A DNA stretch of 64,000 nt from Streptomyces sp. P9-A2 (lineage in GTDB: Bacteria; Actinomycetota; Actinomycetes; Streptomycetales; Streptomycetaceae). Where the stretch lies: assembly GCF_036634175.1 (NCBI RefSeq), contig NZ_JAZIFX010000001.1:1922001-1986000 (forward strand). The letters run 5' to 3'. Below are positions 44,609-53,529 of the stretch, piece by piece (positions within the stretch are counted from its first letter, which is position 1; the number at the start of each line of letters is the position of its first letter). The position numbers and the translations under genes are program-made. Under the pieces are notes generated by a model. It was given only the letters and a program-made list of their open reading frames with translations, searched no databases and was not told where the DNA came from.

Positions 44609-45751
44609 CTACAGCAGGGTCTTCAGGGTTTCTGCCAGGAGGTCCCAGCGCCACTTCTCTTCGACCCAGGCCCGGCCCCGTTCGCCCATGCGGTGACGGA
44701 GTCCGGGGTCGGCCAGGAGGGTGATGACGCGGTCGGCGGACTCGGCGGGGGTGTCGCCGCGGACGACCCAGCCGGTCTCGCCGTCGAGGACCGCGTCGGG
44801 GGCGCCGCCGGAGTCGCCGGCCACGACGGGCAGGCCGGTCGCGGAGGCCTCCAGGTAGACGATCCCCAGCCCCTCGACGTCCAGTCCCCCGCGCCTGGTC
44901 CTGCACGGCATCGCGAAGACGTCGCCGGCGCCGTAGTGGGCGGGCAGCTCGGACCAGGGCACGGCTCCGGTGAAACGGACGGAGCCGGCCACCCCGGTGT
45001 CGTGCGCGAGGCGGCGCAGGTCCTTCTCGTAGGGCCCGCCGCCGACGATCAGCAGGACGGTGTCCGGCTCGGCGGCGAGGATCGCGGGCAGCGCGCGGAT
45101 CAGCGTGTCCTGCCCCTTGCGCGGCACCAGCCGGGAGACGCAGACCACCACCGGACGGTCCGTCAGGCCGAGCCGGGCCCGGACCTCGTGGCCGCCGGAG
45201 CCGGGGTGGAACGTCTTCTCGTCGACTCCGGGCGGCAGTTGCACCATCCGCGAGGCCGCCTCGGGGGTGAGCGCGCCGGCGATCCGTGAGCGCGTGTACT
45301 CGCCGAGGTAAGTGATGGTGTCCGTGGACTCCCCGATGCGGCGCAGCAGTTGCCGGGCCGCGGGCAGCTGGGCCCAGCCCGCCTCATGGCCGTGGGTGGT
45401 GGCCACGATCCGCTCGGCGCCCGCCCGGCGCAGCGCCGGTGCCATCAGCCCGAGCGGCGCCGCCGCCCCGAACCAGACCGAGGCACAACCGTGTTCGCGC
45501 AGCAGCCCGACGGCCTGCCGGGTCGCCTGCGGGGTCGGCAGCAGCATCGGCGTACGGGCGCGTACGACGGTGAAGGGCTGCTCGGCGTCGAAGGCGGCGG
45601 TCGTCCGGACGCCCTCCCGGGAGCGCTTCCAGGTCGAGGCGTACACGACGAGCTGCGCGGGATCGAGGCGCAGCGCCATGTTGTGCAGAAACGCCTGGAT
45701 ACCGCCCGGCCTGGGCGGGAAGTCGTTGGTCACGATCAGGGTCTTTCGCAT
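44609..45751 (-). CDS. GT4 glycosyltransferase, PimB'-like
   Basis: GT-B glycosyltransferase, 380 residues. Donor-site features: VSRLVPRKGQDTLIRALPAI, LLIVGGGPYEKDLRRLA, DVFAMPCRTRRGGLDVEGLG and the E-x7-E region GLGIVYLEASATGLPVVAG. The N-terminal TNDFPPRPGGIQAFLHNMAL is typical of PimB' (GDP-mannose-dependent mannosyltransferase of phosphatidylinositol mannoside synthesis). Position beside fadD equals Rv2187/Rv2188c, supporting a PimB' role; I infer, not prove, mannose transfer. ATG 45751. Confidence 0.88.
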   Translation of the reverse strand: MRKTLIVTNDFPPRPGGIQAFLHNMALRLDPAQLVVYASTWKRSREGVRTTAAFDAEQPFTVVRARTPMLLPTPQATRQAVGLLREHGCASVWFGAAAPLGLMAPALRRAGAERIVATTHGHEAGWAQLPAARQLLRRIGESTDTITYLGEYTRSRIAGALTPEAASRMVQLPPGVDEKTFHPGSGGHEVRARLGLTDRPVVVCVSRLVPRKGQDTLIRALPAILAAEPDTVLLIVGGGPYEKDLRRLAHDTGVAGSVRFTGAVPWSELPAHYGAGDVFAMPCRTRRGGLDVEGLGIVYLEASATGLPVVAGDSGGAPDAVLDGETGWVVRGDTPAESADRVITLLADPGLRHRMGERGRAWVEEKWRWDLLAETLKTLL

Positions 45752-45915
45752 CGTGGCAGACCCTACCGAACCGGTGTGTCCGGGCCGTGGGCGCGGCGGG
45801 CCGCTGTGGCACTCTCTCTCAGGGGCGCGGGACGTCATGGCCCCTCGGGGCGGCGCACGAACGCGTACGGACGCGCACGGACACGCATGGACACGCATGG
45901 ACGGACAGGGATCAC

Positions 45916-47184
45916 GTGGACACGACGGGCTCACGCGGGTACCCGGCTCGGCCGCCGGCGCGCCGACAGACGGTGTTCCGGCCTCTGCTGGTGTGGGTAC
46001 CGACGAGAGCGCTGCTGCTGTTGTTCGTCCTGAAGGTGATCGTCTTCCCCGGCCCGGACGTCACCAGCGACGTGTCCGTGATCTACCAGGGCTGGTACGA
46101 CGTCCTGCGCGCCGGAACGTTCCCGTTGGACGACGTCACCTGGCAGTACCCGCCCGCGGCGGCGCTGGCGATCCTCTCCCCCGGCCTGCTGCCGTTCCTG
46201 GAGTACGCGACGGCGTTCTTCGTCCTGGTGTTCCTCGCCGACCTGGCCACCCTGGTCCTGCTGCTGTACGCGGGCGGCCGGCCGGGCCGGACCCGGCTCG
46301 GTGCCTGGGTGTGGGTGGCGGGCGTGCCGCTCCTCGGGCCGACGGTGTATGCCCGCTACGACGTGATGGTGACCGCGGTGGCGGTGGCCGCACTGCTGGC
46401 CGGACCCGGGCGTCCCCGGCTGCTGGGGGCGCTGGCGGCGTTCGGCGCGCTGCTGAAGGTGTGGCCGGCGATGCTGCTGCTCGGTGTCCGCCGGCGTTCC
46501 GCGTGGGTGTCGGCCGTGGTGACCGGGGCCGGCGTGGCGGCCGTGTTCGCGGCCCTGATGCCGGGCGCGTTCGCGTTCCTGGGTTTCCAGCGCGACCGGG
46601 GCACGGAGGTGGAGTCGCTGGGGGCGCTGGTCTTCCATGTCGCCCGGCATTACGGCTGGGACGGCGAGGTGCTGCTGAACTACGGCTCGGTGGAGTTCAT
46701 CGGCCCCTCCGTGGACCGGGTCAGCGCGGGCGCGATGTTCCTGAGCGGGGCGGCGCTGGCCTGGCTGGTGCTGTGGCGGCTGCTGGCCCGCCGTTTCGAG
46801 CCGCACACCTTCGCCGACGCCGCGTTCGTGGCGGTGCTGATGTTCACCACCACCAGCCGGGTGATCAGCCCGCAGTACGTGGTGTGGCTGGTCGGGCTCG
46901 CCGCGGTCTGTCTGTGCCATCGGGCGAGCCGGATGCGGGTGCCGGTGGTCCTGGTGCTGGTCGCGTCGTTCGTGACGGTGCTGGAGTTCCCGCTGTGGTT
47001 CGCACACGTCGTGGCCAGTGACGCGCTCGGTGTCACCCTGCTGTTCGTGCGCAACGGCCTGCTGGTGGCGGCCACGTTCCTCGCCGCCCGCACCCTGTGG
47101 CGCTCGACGGTCACGCCCGGGCTCCCGTCCGCCCCGGCCCCCGCTCCGGCGGCCCGCACCGAGAAGGCGCCGGCCTCCCCCTGA
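45916..47184 (+). CDS. GT87/DUF2029-type polyprenyl-phosphate-dependent mannosyltransferase-like membrane protein
   Basis: The protein has 422 residues and about ten membrane helices, with an acidic first loop (VTSDVSVIYQGWYDVLRAGT, then FPLDDVTWQYPPAA). This fits the GT87 family, which uses polyprenyl-phosphate-mannose outside the cytoplasm (mycobacterial Rv2181-like alpha-1,2-mannosyltransferases). GTG 45916 is preceded by AGGG and starts VDTTGSRG; upstream in-frame starts exist. Divergent from the PimB'-like gene, so the two may build related glycolipids. Confidence 0.82.
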   Translation: MDTTGSRGYPARPPARRQTVFRPLLVWVPTRALLLLFVLKVIVFPGPDVTSDVSVIYQGWYDVLRAGTFPLDDVTWQYPPAAALAILSPGLLPFLEYATAFFVLVFLADLATLVLLLYAGGRPGRTRLGAWVWVAGVPLLGPTVYARYDVMVTAVAVAALLAGPGRPRLLGALAAFGALLKVWPAMLLLGVRRRSAWVSAVVTGAGVAAVFAALMPGAFAFLGFQRDRGTEVESLGALVFHVARHYGWDGEVLLNYGSVEFIGPSVDRVSAGAMFLSGAALAWLVLWRLLARRFEPHTFADAAFVAVLMFTTTSRVISPQYVVWLVGLAAVCLCHRASRMRVPVVLVLVASFVTVLEFPLWFAHVVASDALGVTLLFVRNGLLVAATFLAARTLWRSTVTPGLPSAPAPAPAARTEKAPASP

Positions 47185-47204
47185 CCCTCCCCCGACACTG
47201 CTCC

Positions 47205-47660
47205 TGTGTCCCTGCACCCGTCCTGGTCCTGCGCCTGCACCCGTCCTGGTCTTGGCCCTGGTCCTGTGCCCGTGCCCGTCCCTGTGCCCGTGCCCGTCCC
47301 TGGTTCTGGTCCCGTCCCTGGACCCGCCCCTGGTCCTGCGCCTGCACCCGTCCTGGTCTTGGCCCTGGTCCTGTGCCCGTGCCCGTCCCTGTGCCCGTGC
47401 CCGTCCCTGTGCCCGTGCCCGTCCCTGTGCCTGGTCCCGTCCCTGGTTCTGGTCCCGTCCCTGGACCCGCCCCTGGTCCTGCGCCTGCACCCGTCCTGGT
47501 CTTGGCCCTGGTCCTGTGCCCGTGCCCGTCCCTGTGCCTGGTCCCGTCCCTGGTCCCGTGCCCGTCCCTGGTCCCGTGCCCGTCCCTGGTCCCGTGCCCG
47601 CCCCTGGTCCTGCGCCTGCACCCATCCTGGTCCCGTGCCCGCGCCTGCGTCTGCCTCTGT
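47205..47660. repeat. 450-bp minisatellite between convergent genes
   Basis: The plus strand is built of CCCGTC/CCTGTG/CCCGTG/CCTGGT hexamers in nested order. A longer block starting GCGCCTGCACCC recurs at 47231, 47338, 47481 and 47612, i.e. at spacings of 107, 143 and 131 bases that differ by multiples of 12. The region fills almost the whole 485-base gap between the GT87 gene and the protease gene, both of which end here. Shadow frames through it code Gly-Thr repeats and are not genes. Confidence 0.92.
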
Positions 47661-47669
47661 GCCTGTGTC

Positions 47670-48875
47670 TCAGCCGAACTGCTCGCGCAGGTAGCCCTGC
47701 CATCGCATGGTGAACTCCTCCGGTGTGGTGCCGAGGACCCGCCGCATCGCGTCCTCCACCGCGCCGTCCCTTTGTCCGTGCGCGCCCACGGCCCGGTAGA
47801 AGGCGCCGAGCCGTTCCTCGCCCCAGTGCTCGGCGACGAGGTGGCAGGCCATCCAGCCGCTCTCGTAGGCACGGGCGAGGCCGTCGGCGTTGTCGGTGAA
47901 GCCGAAGTCGTCGTCGGCCGGCAGTCCGGAGGGCACCTCGCCGTGGCGCACCGCTCGGGCGAGTTCCGGCGCCGCCTCGGCCGGGACGTGGTCTCCGCCC
48001 CGGTAGCCGACCCAGTCGGCGAAGCCCTCCGACAGCCACAGCGGGGTCGCGGCGGTGGTGTGGGCGCGGGTGGCGACGTGGGTGGTCTCGTGGGTGACGA
48101 CGACCTGCCGGCCCGAGTCGCCGAGCAGTCCGAAGGCGTCCGGGTTGACGACGACCCGGTCCGCGGGCGCCTGTGCGTCGGCTCCGGTCTCGCCGGTGGT
48201 GACGGCCGCGATGCCCCGGTAGGAGGAGGCGGGCGAGCCCAGCAGTCCCGCCATGTCCTCCAGGGACCCCGGGACCAGGAGGACGACCCGCCGCGCCCAG
48301 CCCGATCCCCAGGCGTCCGACACGGCGGGCACCGCCCGGTCGGCCAGCGCCGCGTAGTCGCGCAGCCTCACGTCGGTCTGCCCGACGCCGAGCACCAGGC
48401 TCCGTTCTCCGTGCACGGCGCGCACCGCGCCCTGGTCCCACAGCTGGCGGCCGGACTTCCCGGCCGGCCGGTCGGAGACGACGGCCCATCGGCCGTTCTC
48501 GTCCCGGCTCAGGCGCAGGGTGCGGGCGGTGGTGACGGGGGCCCGGTCGTAGCCCTCGACGCGGTAGCCGAGGTCGGCGTCGACGGTGGCGGTGTCGCCG
48601 GTGCGGTGCACGGTGGTGACCCGGTAGCTCCAGGCGGCCAGCGGCACCTCGCGCAGGCTGTCGTATCCGGCCCGGGTGCCGGTACGGGCGTAGGCGACGG
48701 CGTCCTCGCCGAGGACGGCGTCGGCCCGCCGGTCGAGCAGGGCCTGCACCTCGGCGCGGGGGCTGTCGACGGCCGGCCCCTGGCCGCACGCGACCAGGGC
48801 CACGAGCAGGGAGACGAGCAGTAGGCACCGCACCGCCGCCACCGGCGCCCCGGGCGCCCACCTTCGTCCAGCCAC
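47670..48875 (-). CDS. Putative lipoprotein zinc metallopeptidase (HETTH)
   Basis: The protein has 401 residues. A lipoprotein signal ends LLVALVACGQ (Cys about 30). The middle is an NTF2-like/beta region. RQVVVTHETTHVATR contains H-E-x-x-H, and 24 residues on comes LSEGFADWVGYR with a third acidic ligand, the gluzincin pattern. It is therefore probably an extracytoplasmic zinc protease or derived from one. The start is GTG 48875; the ribosome site is weak and a later GTG (Val-12) is possible. It is the counterpart of no characterised protein I know. Confidence 0.75.
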   Translation of the reverse strand: MAGRRWAPGAPVAAVRCLLLVSLLVALVACGQGPAVDSPRAEVQALLDRRADAVLGEDAVAYARTGTRAGYDSLREVPLAAWSYRVTTVHRTGDTATVDADLGYRVEGYDRAPVTTARTLRLSRDENGRWAVVSDRPAGKSGRQLWDQGAVRAVHGERSLVLGVGQTDVRLRDYAALADRAVPAVSDAWGSGWARRVVLLVPGSLEDMAGLLGSPASSYRGIAAVTTGETGADAQAPADRVVVNPDAFGLLGDSGRQVVVTHETTHVATRAHTTAATPLWLSEGFADWVGYRGGDHVPAEAAPELARAVRHGEVPSGLPADDDFGFTDNADGLARAYESGWMACHLVAEHWGEERLGAFYRAVGAHGQRDGAVEDAMRRVLGTTPEEFTMRWQGYLREQFG

Positions 48876-49016
48876 CCTTGTGAGGGTACGGGCGCCGGGC
48901 CGTTCGGGTCAGACCGCCCGGACCGACGGCCCCGGCAGGTCTCTCACGACCGGCCGACCGGCCGACCGACGCCGCCCAGGCCGCTCCGGCCGGCCTGTCG
49001 TGGCCGCCCGTTCCGG

Positions 49017-50045
49017 TCAGACCCTGGTGACCGACGAGACGGGCATCATCCCGACCGGGTCGTAGCGGACGGGGGCGCCGGGGTAGGGCGCGTGGATCAC
49101 CTGACCGTTGCCCACGTACATGCCGACGTGGCCGGCGTCGGTCCGGTAGACGACCAGGTCGCCGGGGCGGGCCCGGGAGAGCGGTACTTGTGTGCCGGCG
49201 TACCGCTGGGCCTGCGAGGTCCGCGGGAGGGCGACCCCGGCCTGCGCGTACGACCACTGCGTCAGACCGGAGCAGTCGAACCCGGAGGGCCCGTTGGCGC
49301 CCCAGGCGTAGGGCTTGCCGAGGGCGGAGCGGGCGGCTGCGACGGCGGCTGCCGCGCGGCCGGAGGCGGCGGTGGCGCCGTCCGGGCCGTCCGGGCCGGG
49401 CAGGTCCGCGCCGCGGCCGGAGCGGGCGGCCCGCTCATGGGCGGCGCGCTCGTCGTCGGGGAGGGCGTTGAGCAGCCGCCGGGCCTGGGCGAGCTTGTGC
49501 TCGACGGTCTTCTTGTGGGCTGCGACCGCCTTGCGGCTGCGGTCCAGCTCGCCCAGCTTGCGGGAGGCCTCCGCACGGTCCTGGTCCAGGGTGCGCACGG
49601 CCTCCTGGAGTCCCTTCAGCTCGCCGGCCCGGCGGGCGGTGAGCCGGTCGAGCACCGAGGCCCGCTCGAGGTAGTCCTCGGGGTCGGCGGAGAACAGCAG
49701 CGCGAGGGACGGGTCGAGCCCGCCGGAGCGGTACTGGGCGCCGGCCAGCGAACCCAGCGACTGCCGCATGCCGTTGACGCGGTCCTGCTGCCGGGCGATC
49801 TCGTCCTGAGCCGCGTTGACCTGCCCCCGCAGGGTGTCCGCGCGCTCGTCGGCCTTGTTGTACGCCTCGGTCGCCCGCTCGGCCTCCGCGTAGAGGCGGT
49901 CCACTTCGGTCCTGGGGTCCTCGTGCGGGGTGGCCGTGGCCGGTACGGCTCCGAGGGCGGCTGCCGCCACGGACAGGAGCCCTACGGCGACGGTGGTGCC
50001 CCGGTCGGGGCCGGGGGACGGTGCAAGGCGGCGATGGGACCCCAC
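49017..50045 (-). CDS. NlpC/P60 peptidoglycan endopeptidase with coiled-coil
   Basis: Secreted cell-wall hydrolase (D-glutamyl-diaminopimelate cleavage), 342 residues. Signal sequence VAVGLLSVAAAALGAVPATA (about 20-39). A long coiled coil follows (about 45-220), with the autoinhibitory RipA-like pattern. The catalytic domain has Cys in PSGFDCSGLTQWSYAQAG, His in DAGHVGMYVGNGQVIHAP. GTG 50045 has GGAAGGAG upstream. Paralogue of the next gene; Rv2190c occupies this place in mycobacteria. Confidence 0.93.
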   Translation of the reverse strand: MGSHRRLAPSPGPDRGTTVAVGLLSVAAAALGAVPATATPHEDPRTEVDRLYAEAERATEAYNKADERADTLRGQVNAAQDEIARQQDRVNGMRQSLGSLAGAQYRSGGLDPSLALLFSADPEDYLERASVLDRLTARRAGELKGLQEAVRTLDQDRAEASRKLGELDRSRKAVAAHKKTVEHKLAQARRLLNALPDDERAAHERAARSGRGADLPGPDGPDGATAASGRAAAAVAAARSALGKPYAWGANGPSGFDCSGLTQWSYAQAGVALPRTSQAQRYAGTQVPLSRARPGDLVVYRTDAGHVGMYVGNGQVIHAPYPGAPVRYDPVGMMPVSSVTRV

Positions 50046-50307
50046 GGGGAACCGCGCTCCTTCCGCTGACGGACGGGGAAACGCGGGAGACAGTAGCCGT
50101 GGGGCGGGCTGCCGGCCAACGGCCCCGGCGGCCGCACACCGTGGCGCCCCGCCTCCGACGCAGGTCACAGGCGGGGCGCGGGGCCGGGCGGCGGCGACGC
50201 GATTCCCCCGAACGGGGGCACGCGTCCGGGTCCGGAAGCGGTCGGGCAGGACCGGTGCGAACCCCGTGCCAGCCCTGGCCGGGGCCGGCACGGGCTCCGG
50301 CGGAACG

Positions 50308-51375
50308 TCAGACGCGGACGCCGAACATGAACGGGCCGCCGATGGTGTTCATCGACTCGTAGCGGACGACGGTGCCGCTGCGCGGGGCGTGGATGATCTG
50401 GCCGTTGCCCGCGTATAGACCCACGTGGTGCAGGTCGTTGAAGAAGAAGACCAGGTCGCCGACCTGGAGCTGGCTGGTCGAGTAGATCTTGGTGCCCGCG
50501 CCGGTCTGCGACTCGGAGGTACGCGGGATGGAGACGCCGGCCTGGGCGTAGGCCCAGGAGGTGAGGCCCGAGCAGTCGTAGGAGGACGGGCCGGTGGCGC
50601 CGTAGACGTACGGGGAGCCGAGCTTGCTCTGGGCGGCGGCGAAGGCGGCACCGGCGCGGCCGGAGCCGCTGCCGACCGGGGTGGAGCTGCCGGTGTCGGT
50701 GTTGGTGGCCTTGAGGACTTCCCGCTCGCTGGTGCGGGTGGCGCGCTCCTCCTCCTCGGCGAGCTGTGCCTTCTCCTCGGCGGTGAGGGTGTTGAGCAGC
50801 TTCTGCGCGGCACCGAGCTTGCTCTGGACTTCCGTCTTCTTCTTGCCCAGTTCGGTGCGGGTGGAGGAGAGGTCCTTGAGCTTCTCGGAGGCCTCGGAGC
50901 GCTGCTGGGCGAGCTCGCGCTGCTTCTCCTGGATCTCCTTGAGCGCGTCGACCTGCTGGGTGCTCAGCTGGTCGAGGGCGGACGCCTTGTCGAGGTAGTC
51001 GTCCGGGTCGGCGGAGAGGAAGAGCTGGAGCGAGGGGTCGATGCCGCCGCTGCGGTACTGGGCGCTGGCCATCGAACCGAGGCCGTCGCGCAGCTCGTTG
51101 AGATCCTGCTGCCCCTTGGCGACGTTGTCCTGGATCGTGGAGATCTCCTTCTGGAGCTTCTCCTGCTTCTCCTTGGCGCCGTTGTACTTCTCGGTGGCCT
51201 GCTCCGCCTCCTGGTAGAGCTTGTCGACCTTGGCCTTCACCTCGCCCTTGCTCGGCTTCTCGCTGGGGGCCGCGTTGGCGGCCTGCGAGCTCAGGACGAC
51301 GGCAGCTGCGGCAGCGGTGGTGAGCACTGTGACACGTGCCCGGTTCGGCTGCTTGGGACGACGGTGGGACGCCAC
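50308..51375 (-). CDS. NlpC/P60 peptidoglycan endopeptidase with coiled-coil (second copy)
   Basis: The protein has 355 residues. Signal sequence VLTTAAAAAVVLSSQAANAA (about 15-34), coiled coil about 40-220, catalytic Cys in PSSYDCSGLTSWAYAQAG and His in LHHVGLYAGNGQIIHAP. SMASAQYRSGGIDPSLQLFL is shared almost unchanged with the downstream paralogue. GTG 51375 has AAGGAG upstream. Its 5' region is long and relatively A/T-rich. Both copies together suggest dosage or stage-specific expression. Confidence 0.94.
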   Translation of the reverse strand: MASHRRPKQPNRARVTVLTTAAAAAVVLSSQAANAAPSEKPSKGEVKAKVDKLYQEAEQATEKYNGAKEKQEKLQKEISTIQDNVAKGQQDLNELRDGLGSMASAQYRSGGIDPSLQLFLSADPDDYLDKASALDQLSTQQVDALKEIQEKQRELAQQRSEASEKLKDLSSTRTELGKKKTEVQSKLGAAQKLLNTLTAEEKAQLAEEEERATRTSEREVLKATNTDTGSSTPVGSGSGRAGAAFAAAQSKLGSPYVYGATGPSSYDCSGLTSWAYAQAGVSIPRTSESQTGAGTKIYSTSQLQVGDLVFFFNDLHHVGLYAGNGQIIHAPRSGTVVRYESMNTIGGPFMFGVRV

Positions 51376-51720
51376 GGAGGCGAGCTCCTTCTTCCTCCAG
51401 CCGCCTACCGACACGCCGGTGGGCGGGGGCCTCCGCCGTCGCCACCCCATGTGAACGATCAACCGAGCGGAGGTTCGAACTCCGACCCTAGTGATTCTCT
51501 TGCGATCAGTTCAAATCCCCGGACATGAATTCTCTGTCACAGTATGTTTCTTTACCCTCAACTCACCTGCAGTGACATCACCCTGACGCTGCGTTGCGTC
51601 GATATCGCACCAATTCGGGCAATCGGTGGGTACGTTGCCGTTGGGGCTTACGTTCCAGATGGGACGTACCGCACTTTGCGACCCGCGGGGCCCACGGGGC
51701 CGGCGGGCCGACGCGGGCCT
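51376..51720. promoter_or_regulatory. Long 5' region of the NlpC/P60 gene, with hairpin
   Basis: This 345-base gap is clearly richer in A+T than its surroundings (about 51480-51560). A hairpin (51401-51426, ten-base stem with one mismatch) lies 25 bases before the start. The minus-strand phrase CGGTAGGCGGC resembles the end of a c-di-AMP riboswitch, but the other conserved blocks are absent. GGAACG near 51650 (minus strand) could be part of an envelope-stress promoter. Confidence 0.4.
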
Positions 51721-53070
51721 CTACGCCCGGGAGAAGCGCTTCAGCAGGACCGCGGAAGCGACCGGGCGGGCGCCCGCGCGGGCGACCCCGTCGGCGACCT
51801 CGCGGTCGGTGGAGACGACGATGACGGGCCGTCCCGGCGGCTCGGCGCGGACCAGTTGGCGGATCAGTTCGTCGGCGGTGACTCCCGGCTTGGAGAACAG
51901 CACACGCACTCCCCGCGGCGGCGCGAGCAGGACGGGAGCGGCCAGTTCGGCCCCGTCGAAGACGCAGGTCATCTCTGCGCCGGTCTGCGCGGCGAGCCGG
52001 GCGAGCTGGCCCAGGATCCTCAACCGCTGCTTCTCCAGGGGCATCTGGGGGTATCCGGTCTTGGTCACGTTGTAGCCGTCGACGACGAGATGTGCCTGCG
52101 GCAGCGCCAGCAGCTGGTCGAGGATGGCCGGGTCGCCCTCGGACAGCGCGCGGGCGGCGATGTCCTTGGGGGACATGCTGCCGGGCTCGACGGCGTCCAC
52201 GGTCTCGGCGGGCCGGACGGACACGGGAGGCAGCGCGAGTTCGCGACGGAGCCCCTGGGCGGCCTCCAGCACGGTGTCCAGGAGCAGCCGTACCCGCATG
52301 TCCTCGACGCTGCGCCCCTCGCGGGCGGCCCGGCGGGCGGCCTCCAGAGCCGCCTCCGACTCACCGAGGCGCGCCTTGAGCCGCCGGGACTCGCTCTCGG
52401 CGGCGGACACCTGGGACTGCCCGTCCGCGCGGAGGGCGTCCATCTCGCCCTGCAGTTTGCGCAGCGCGGCCGCACCGCGCTTGACGTCGCTGAGCGCGGA
52501 CCGCAGTTTGCGGTGCAGCGAGTCCGCTTCTTTCCTGGCGGCTTCCAGGTCGGTGCGCAGCCGCTCGGTCTCGGACCTGGTGTGCTCGCGGGCATGGGCG
52601 AGTTCCCCGCGCAGCCGCTCCAGCTCGGCCCGGGTCTCGTCGTCGACGCGCTCGGCGTCGGCCCGCTGGGCCTCCTCACCGGCGGCGGTCACCAGTTTCA
52701 CCCAGCCCGGCGGCCGTATGACATAGGCCGCGGCCGCCACGTCCAGCGGGTCCGCGGCCGGAGGCGGGGAGCCTGAGCCGAGAGCGCCGGCCAGTTCCGG
52801 CTGGGCCTCTCTCAGCTGCTCCCCGATGCGCTGGCGGAACAGCGGCTCGGTCTCCAGGGCGGCGGCCATCGCGTTGCCGGCGAACTTGGCGCGGCGGGTC
52901 GGGGTGAACCGGGCGTACTGCCTGAGCTGGGCGGGCAGCTCGGAGACGGTCAGTCGGCCGAAGCCGTCGGAAACGATCTGGACGACCCGGCGGCGCACGC
53001 CGTCGGGCAGCGGACGGTCGAACACCTCGGCGGTGCCGCTCTCCGGCCCTCCGTCCGCGGTCTCCACCAT
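51721..53070 (-). CDS. NYN-domain (YacP-like) putative ribonuclease with coiled coil
   Basis: The protein has 449 residues. The N-terminal helical part (about 1-130) is followed by a coiled coil (about 140-260; ELERLRGELAHAREHTRSET) and a C-terminal NYN/PIN-like nuclease (about 320-449): AHLVVDGYNVTKTGYPQ (Asp), GAEMTCVFDGAELAAP (Asp), VIVVSTDREVADGVARAGAR (Asp). These acidic residues form the metal site. Related YacP is a ribosome-associated RNase. Gene start at 53070; the zinc-ribbon gene ends 63 bases upstream on the same strand. Confidence 0.9.
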   Translation of the reverse strand: MVETADGGPESGTAEVFDRPLPDGVRRRVVQIVSDGFGRLTVSELPAQLRQYARFTPTRRAKFAGNAMAAALETEPLFRQRIGEQLREAQPELAGALGSGSPPPAADPLDVAAAAYVIRPPGWVKLVTAAGEEAQRADAERVDDETRAELERLRGELAHAREHTRSETERLRTDLEAARKEADSLHRKLRSALSDVKRGAAALRKLQGEMDALRADGQSQVSAAESESRRLKARLGESEAALEAARRAAREGRSVEDMRVRLLLDTVLEAAQGLRRELALPPVSVRPAETVDAVEPGSMSPKDIAARALSEGDPAILDQLLALPQAHLVVDGYNVTKTGYPQMPLEKQRLRILGQLARLAAQTGAEMTCVFDGAELAAPVLLAPPRGVRVLFSKPGVTADELIRQLVRAEPPGRPVIVVSTDREVADGVARAGARPVASAVLLKRFSRA

Positions 53071-53133
53071 CCGTCACACCCCATTGCCTGTGTCCGACCC
53101 CGCGTGCGGGGTCCCTGGGCGGGGCCCGCTCCC

Positions 53134-53373
53134 TCAGGAGCCGGCGCCCGGCCTGTCGACGAGTTCCACCTGGTCCACGGCGTTGCACCAGCGGCACCGC
53201 ACCGACTCGATCGTCTCACCGAGGACCTCGCGCTCCTCGACCTTCGGCTCCCCGGCCAGATCGAGGTGGACGTACTCCACGACCTTGGACGAGCGGGTCA
53301 CGTCGAAACGGGTGAGGTTGCCGCAGAGGGTGCAGCGCCACCGTGTCGAGGTGGTCGGCAGGGGGACCGTCAT
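53134..53373 (-). CDS. Small zinc-ribbon protein
   Basis: The protein has 79 residues. Two C-x-x-C pairs (WRCTLCGNLTRFD and VRCRWCNAVDQVEL) separated by about 37 residues can hold one zinc. The middle (VVEYVHLDLAGEPKVEEREV) is beta-strand-like. ATG 53373 starts MTVPLPTTSTRW; the longer frame lacks similarity. Upstream of the NYN gene on the same strand. Function unknown; such ribbons often bind nucleic acid or ribosomes. Confidence 0.82.
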   Translation of the reverse strand: MTVPLPTTSTRWRCTLCGNLTRFDVTRSSKVVEYVHLDLAGEPKVEEREVLGETIESVRCRWCNAVDQVELVDRPGAGS

Positions 53374-53529
53374 CGTGGCTGTTCGCCTTCCTTCCAGTGT
53401 CCGTGACGCGGCGGGCACCCGACGCGTCTGGCACATAACCCTACGGCCTGGCAGGTCTTCGCCGCCCGCCCGTTCACGGCGGCGAGGCGGTCTGTGCGGT
53501 TGCGTCCGCTTACGTCATGCTCTGTGTTC

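Noticed and set aside
46680..47872. Long minus-strand open frames coding Gly-Thr/Arg-Asp-Gln repeats
   Set aside because: They are produced by the hexamer minisatellite and the opposite strand of the GT87 and protease genes; several frames are open at once, as expected for repeats without stops.
51376..51515. Possible c-di-AMP (ydaO) riboswitch upstream of the NlpC/P60 gene
   Set aside because: Only the 3' phrase CGGTAGGCGGC matches; the GGGGAACC and GGGTGAATC blocks are absent, and the phrase instead closes a simple hairpin (51401-51426).
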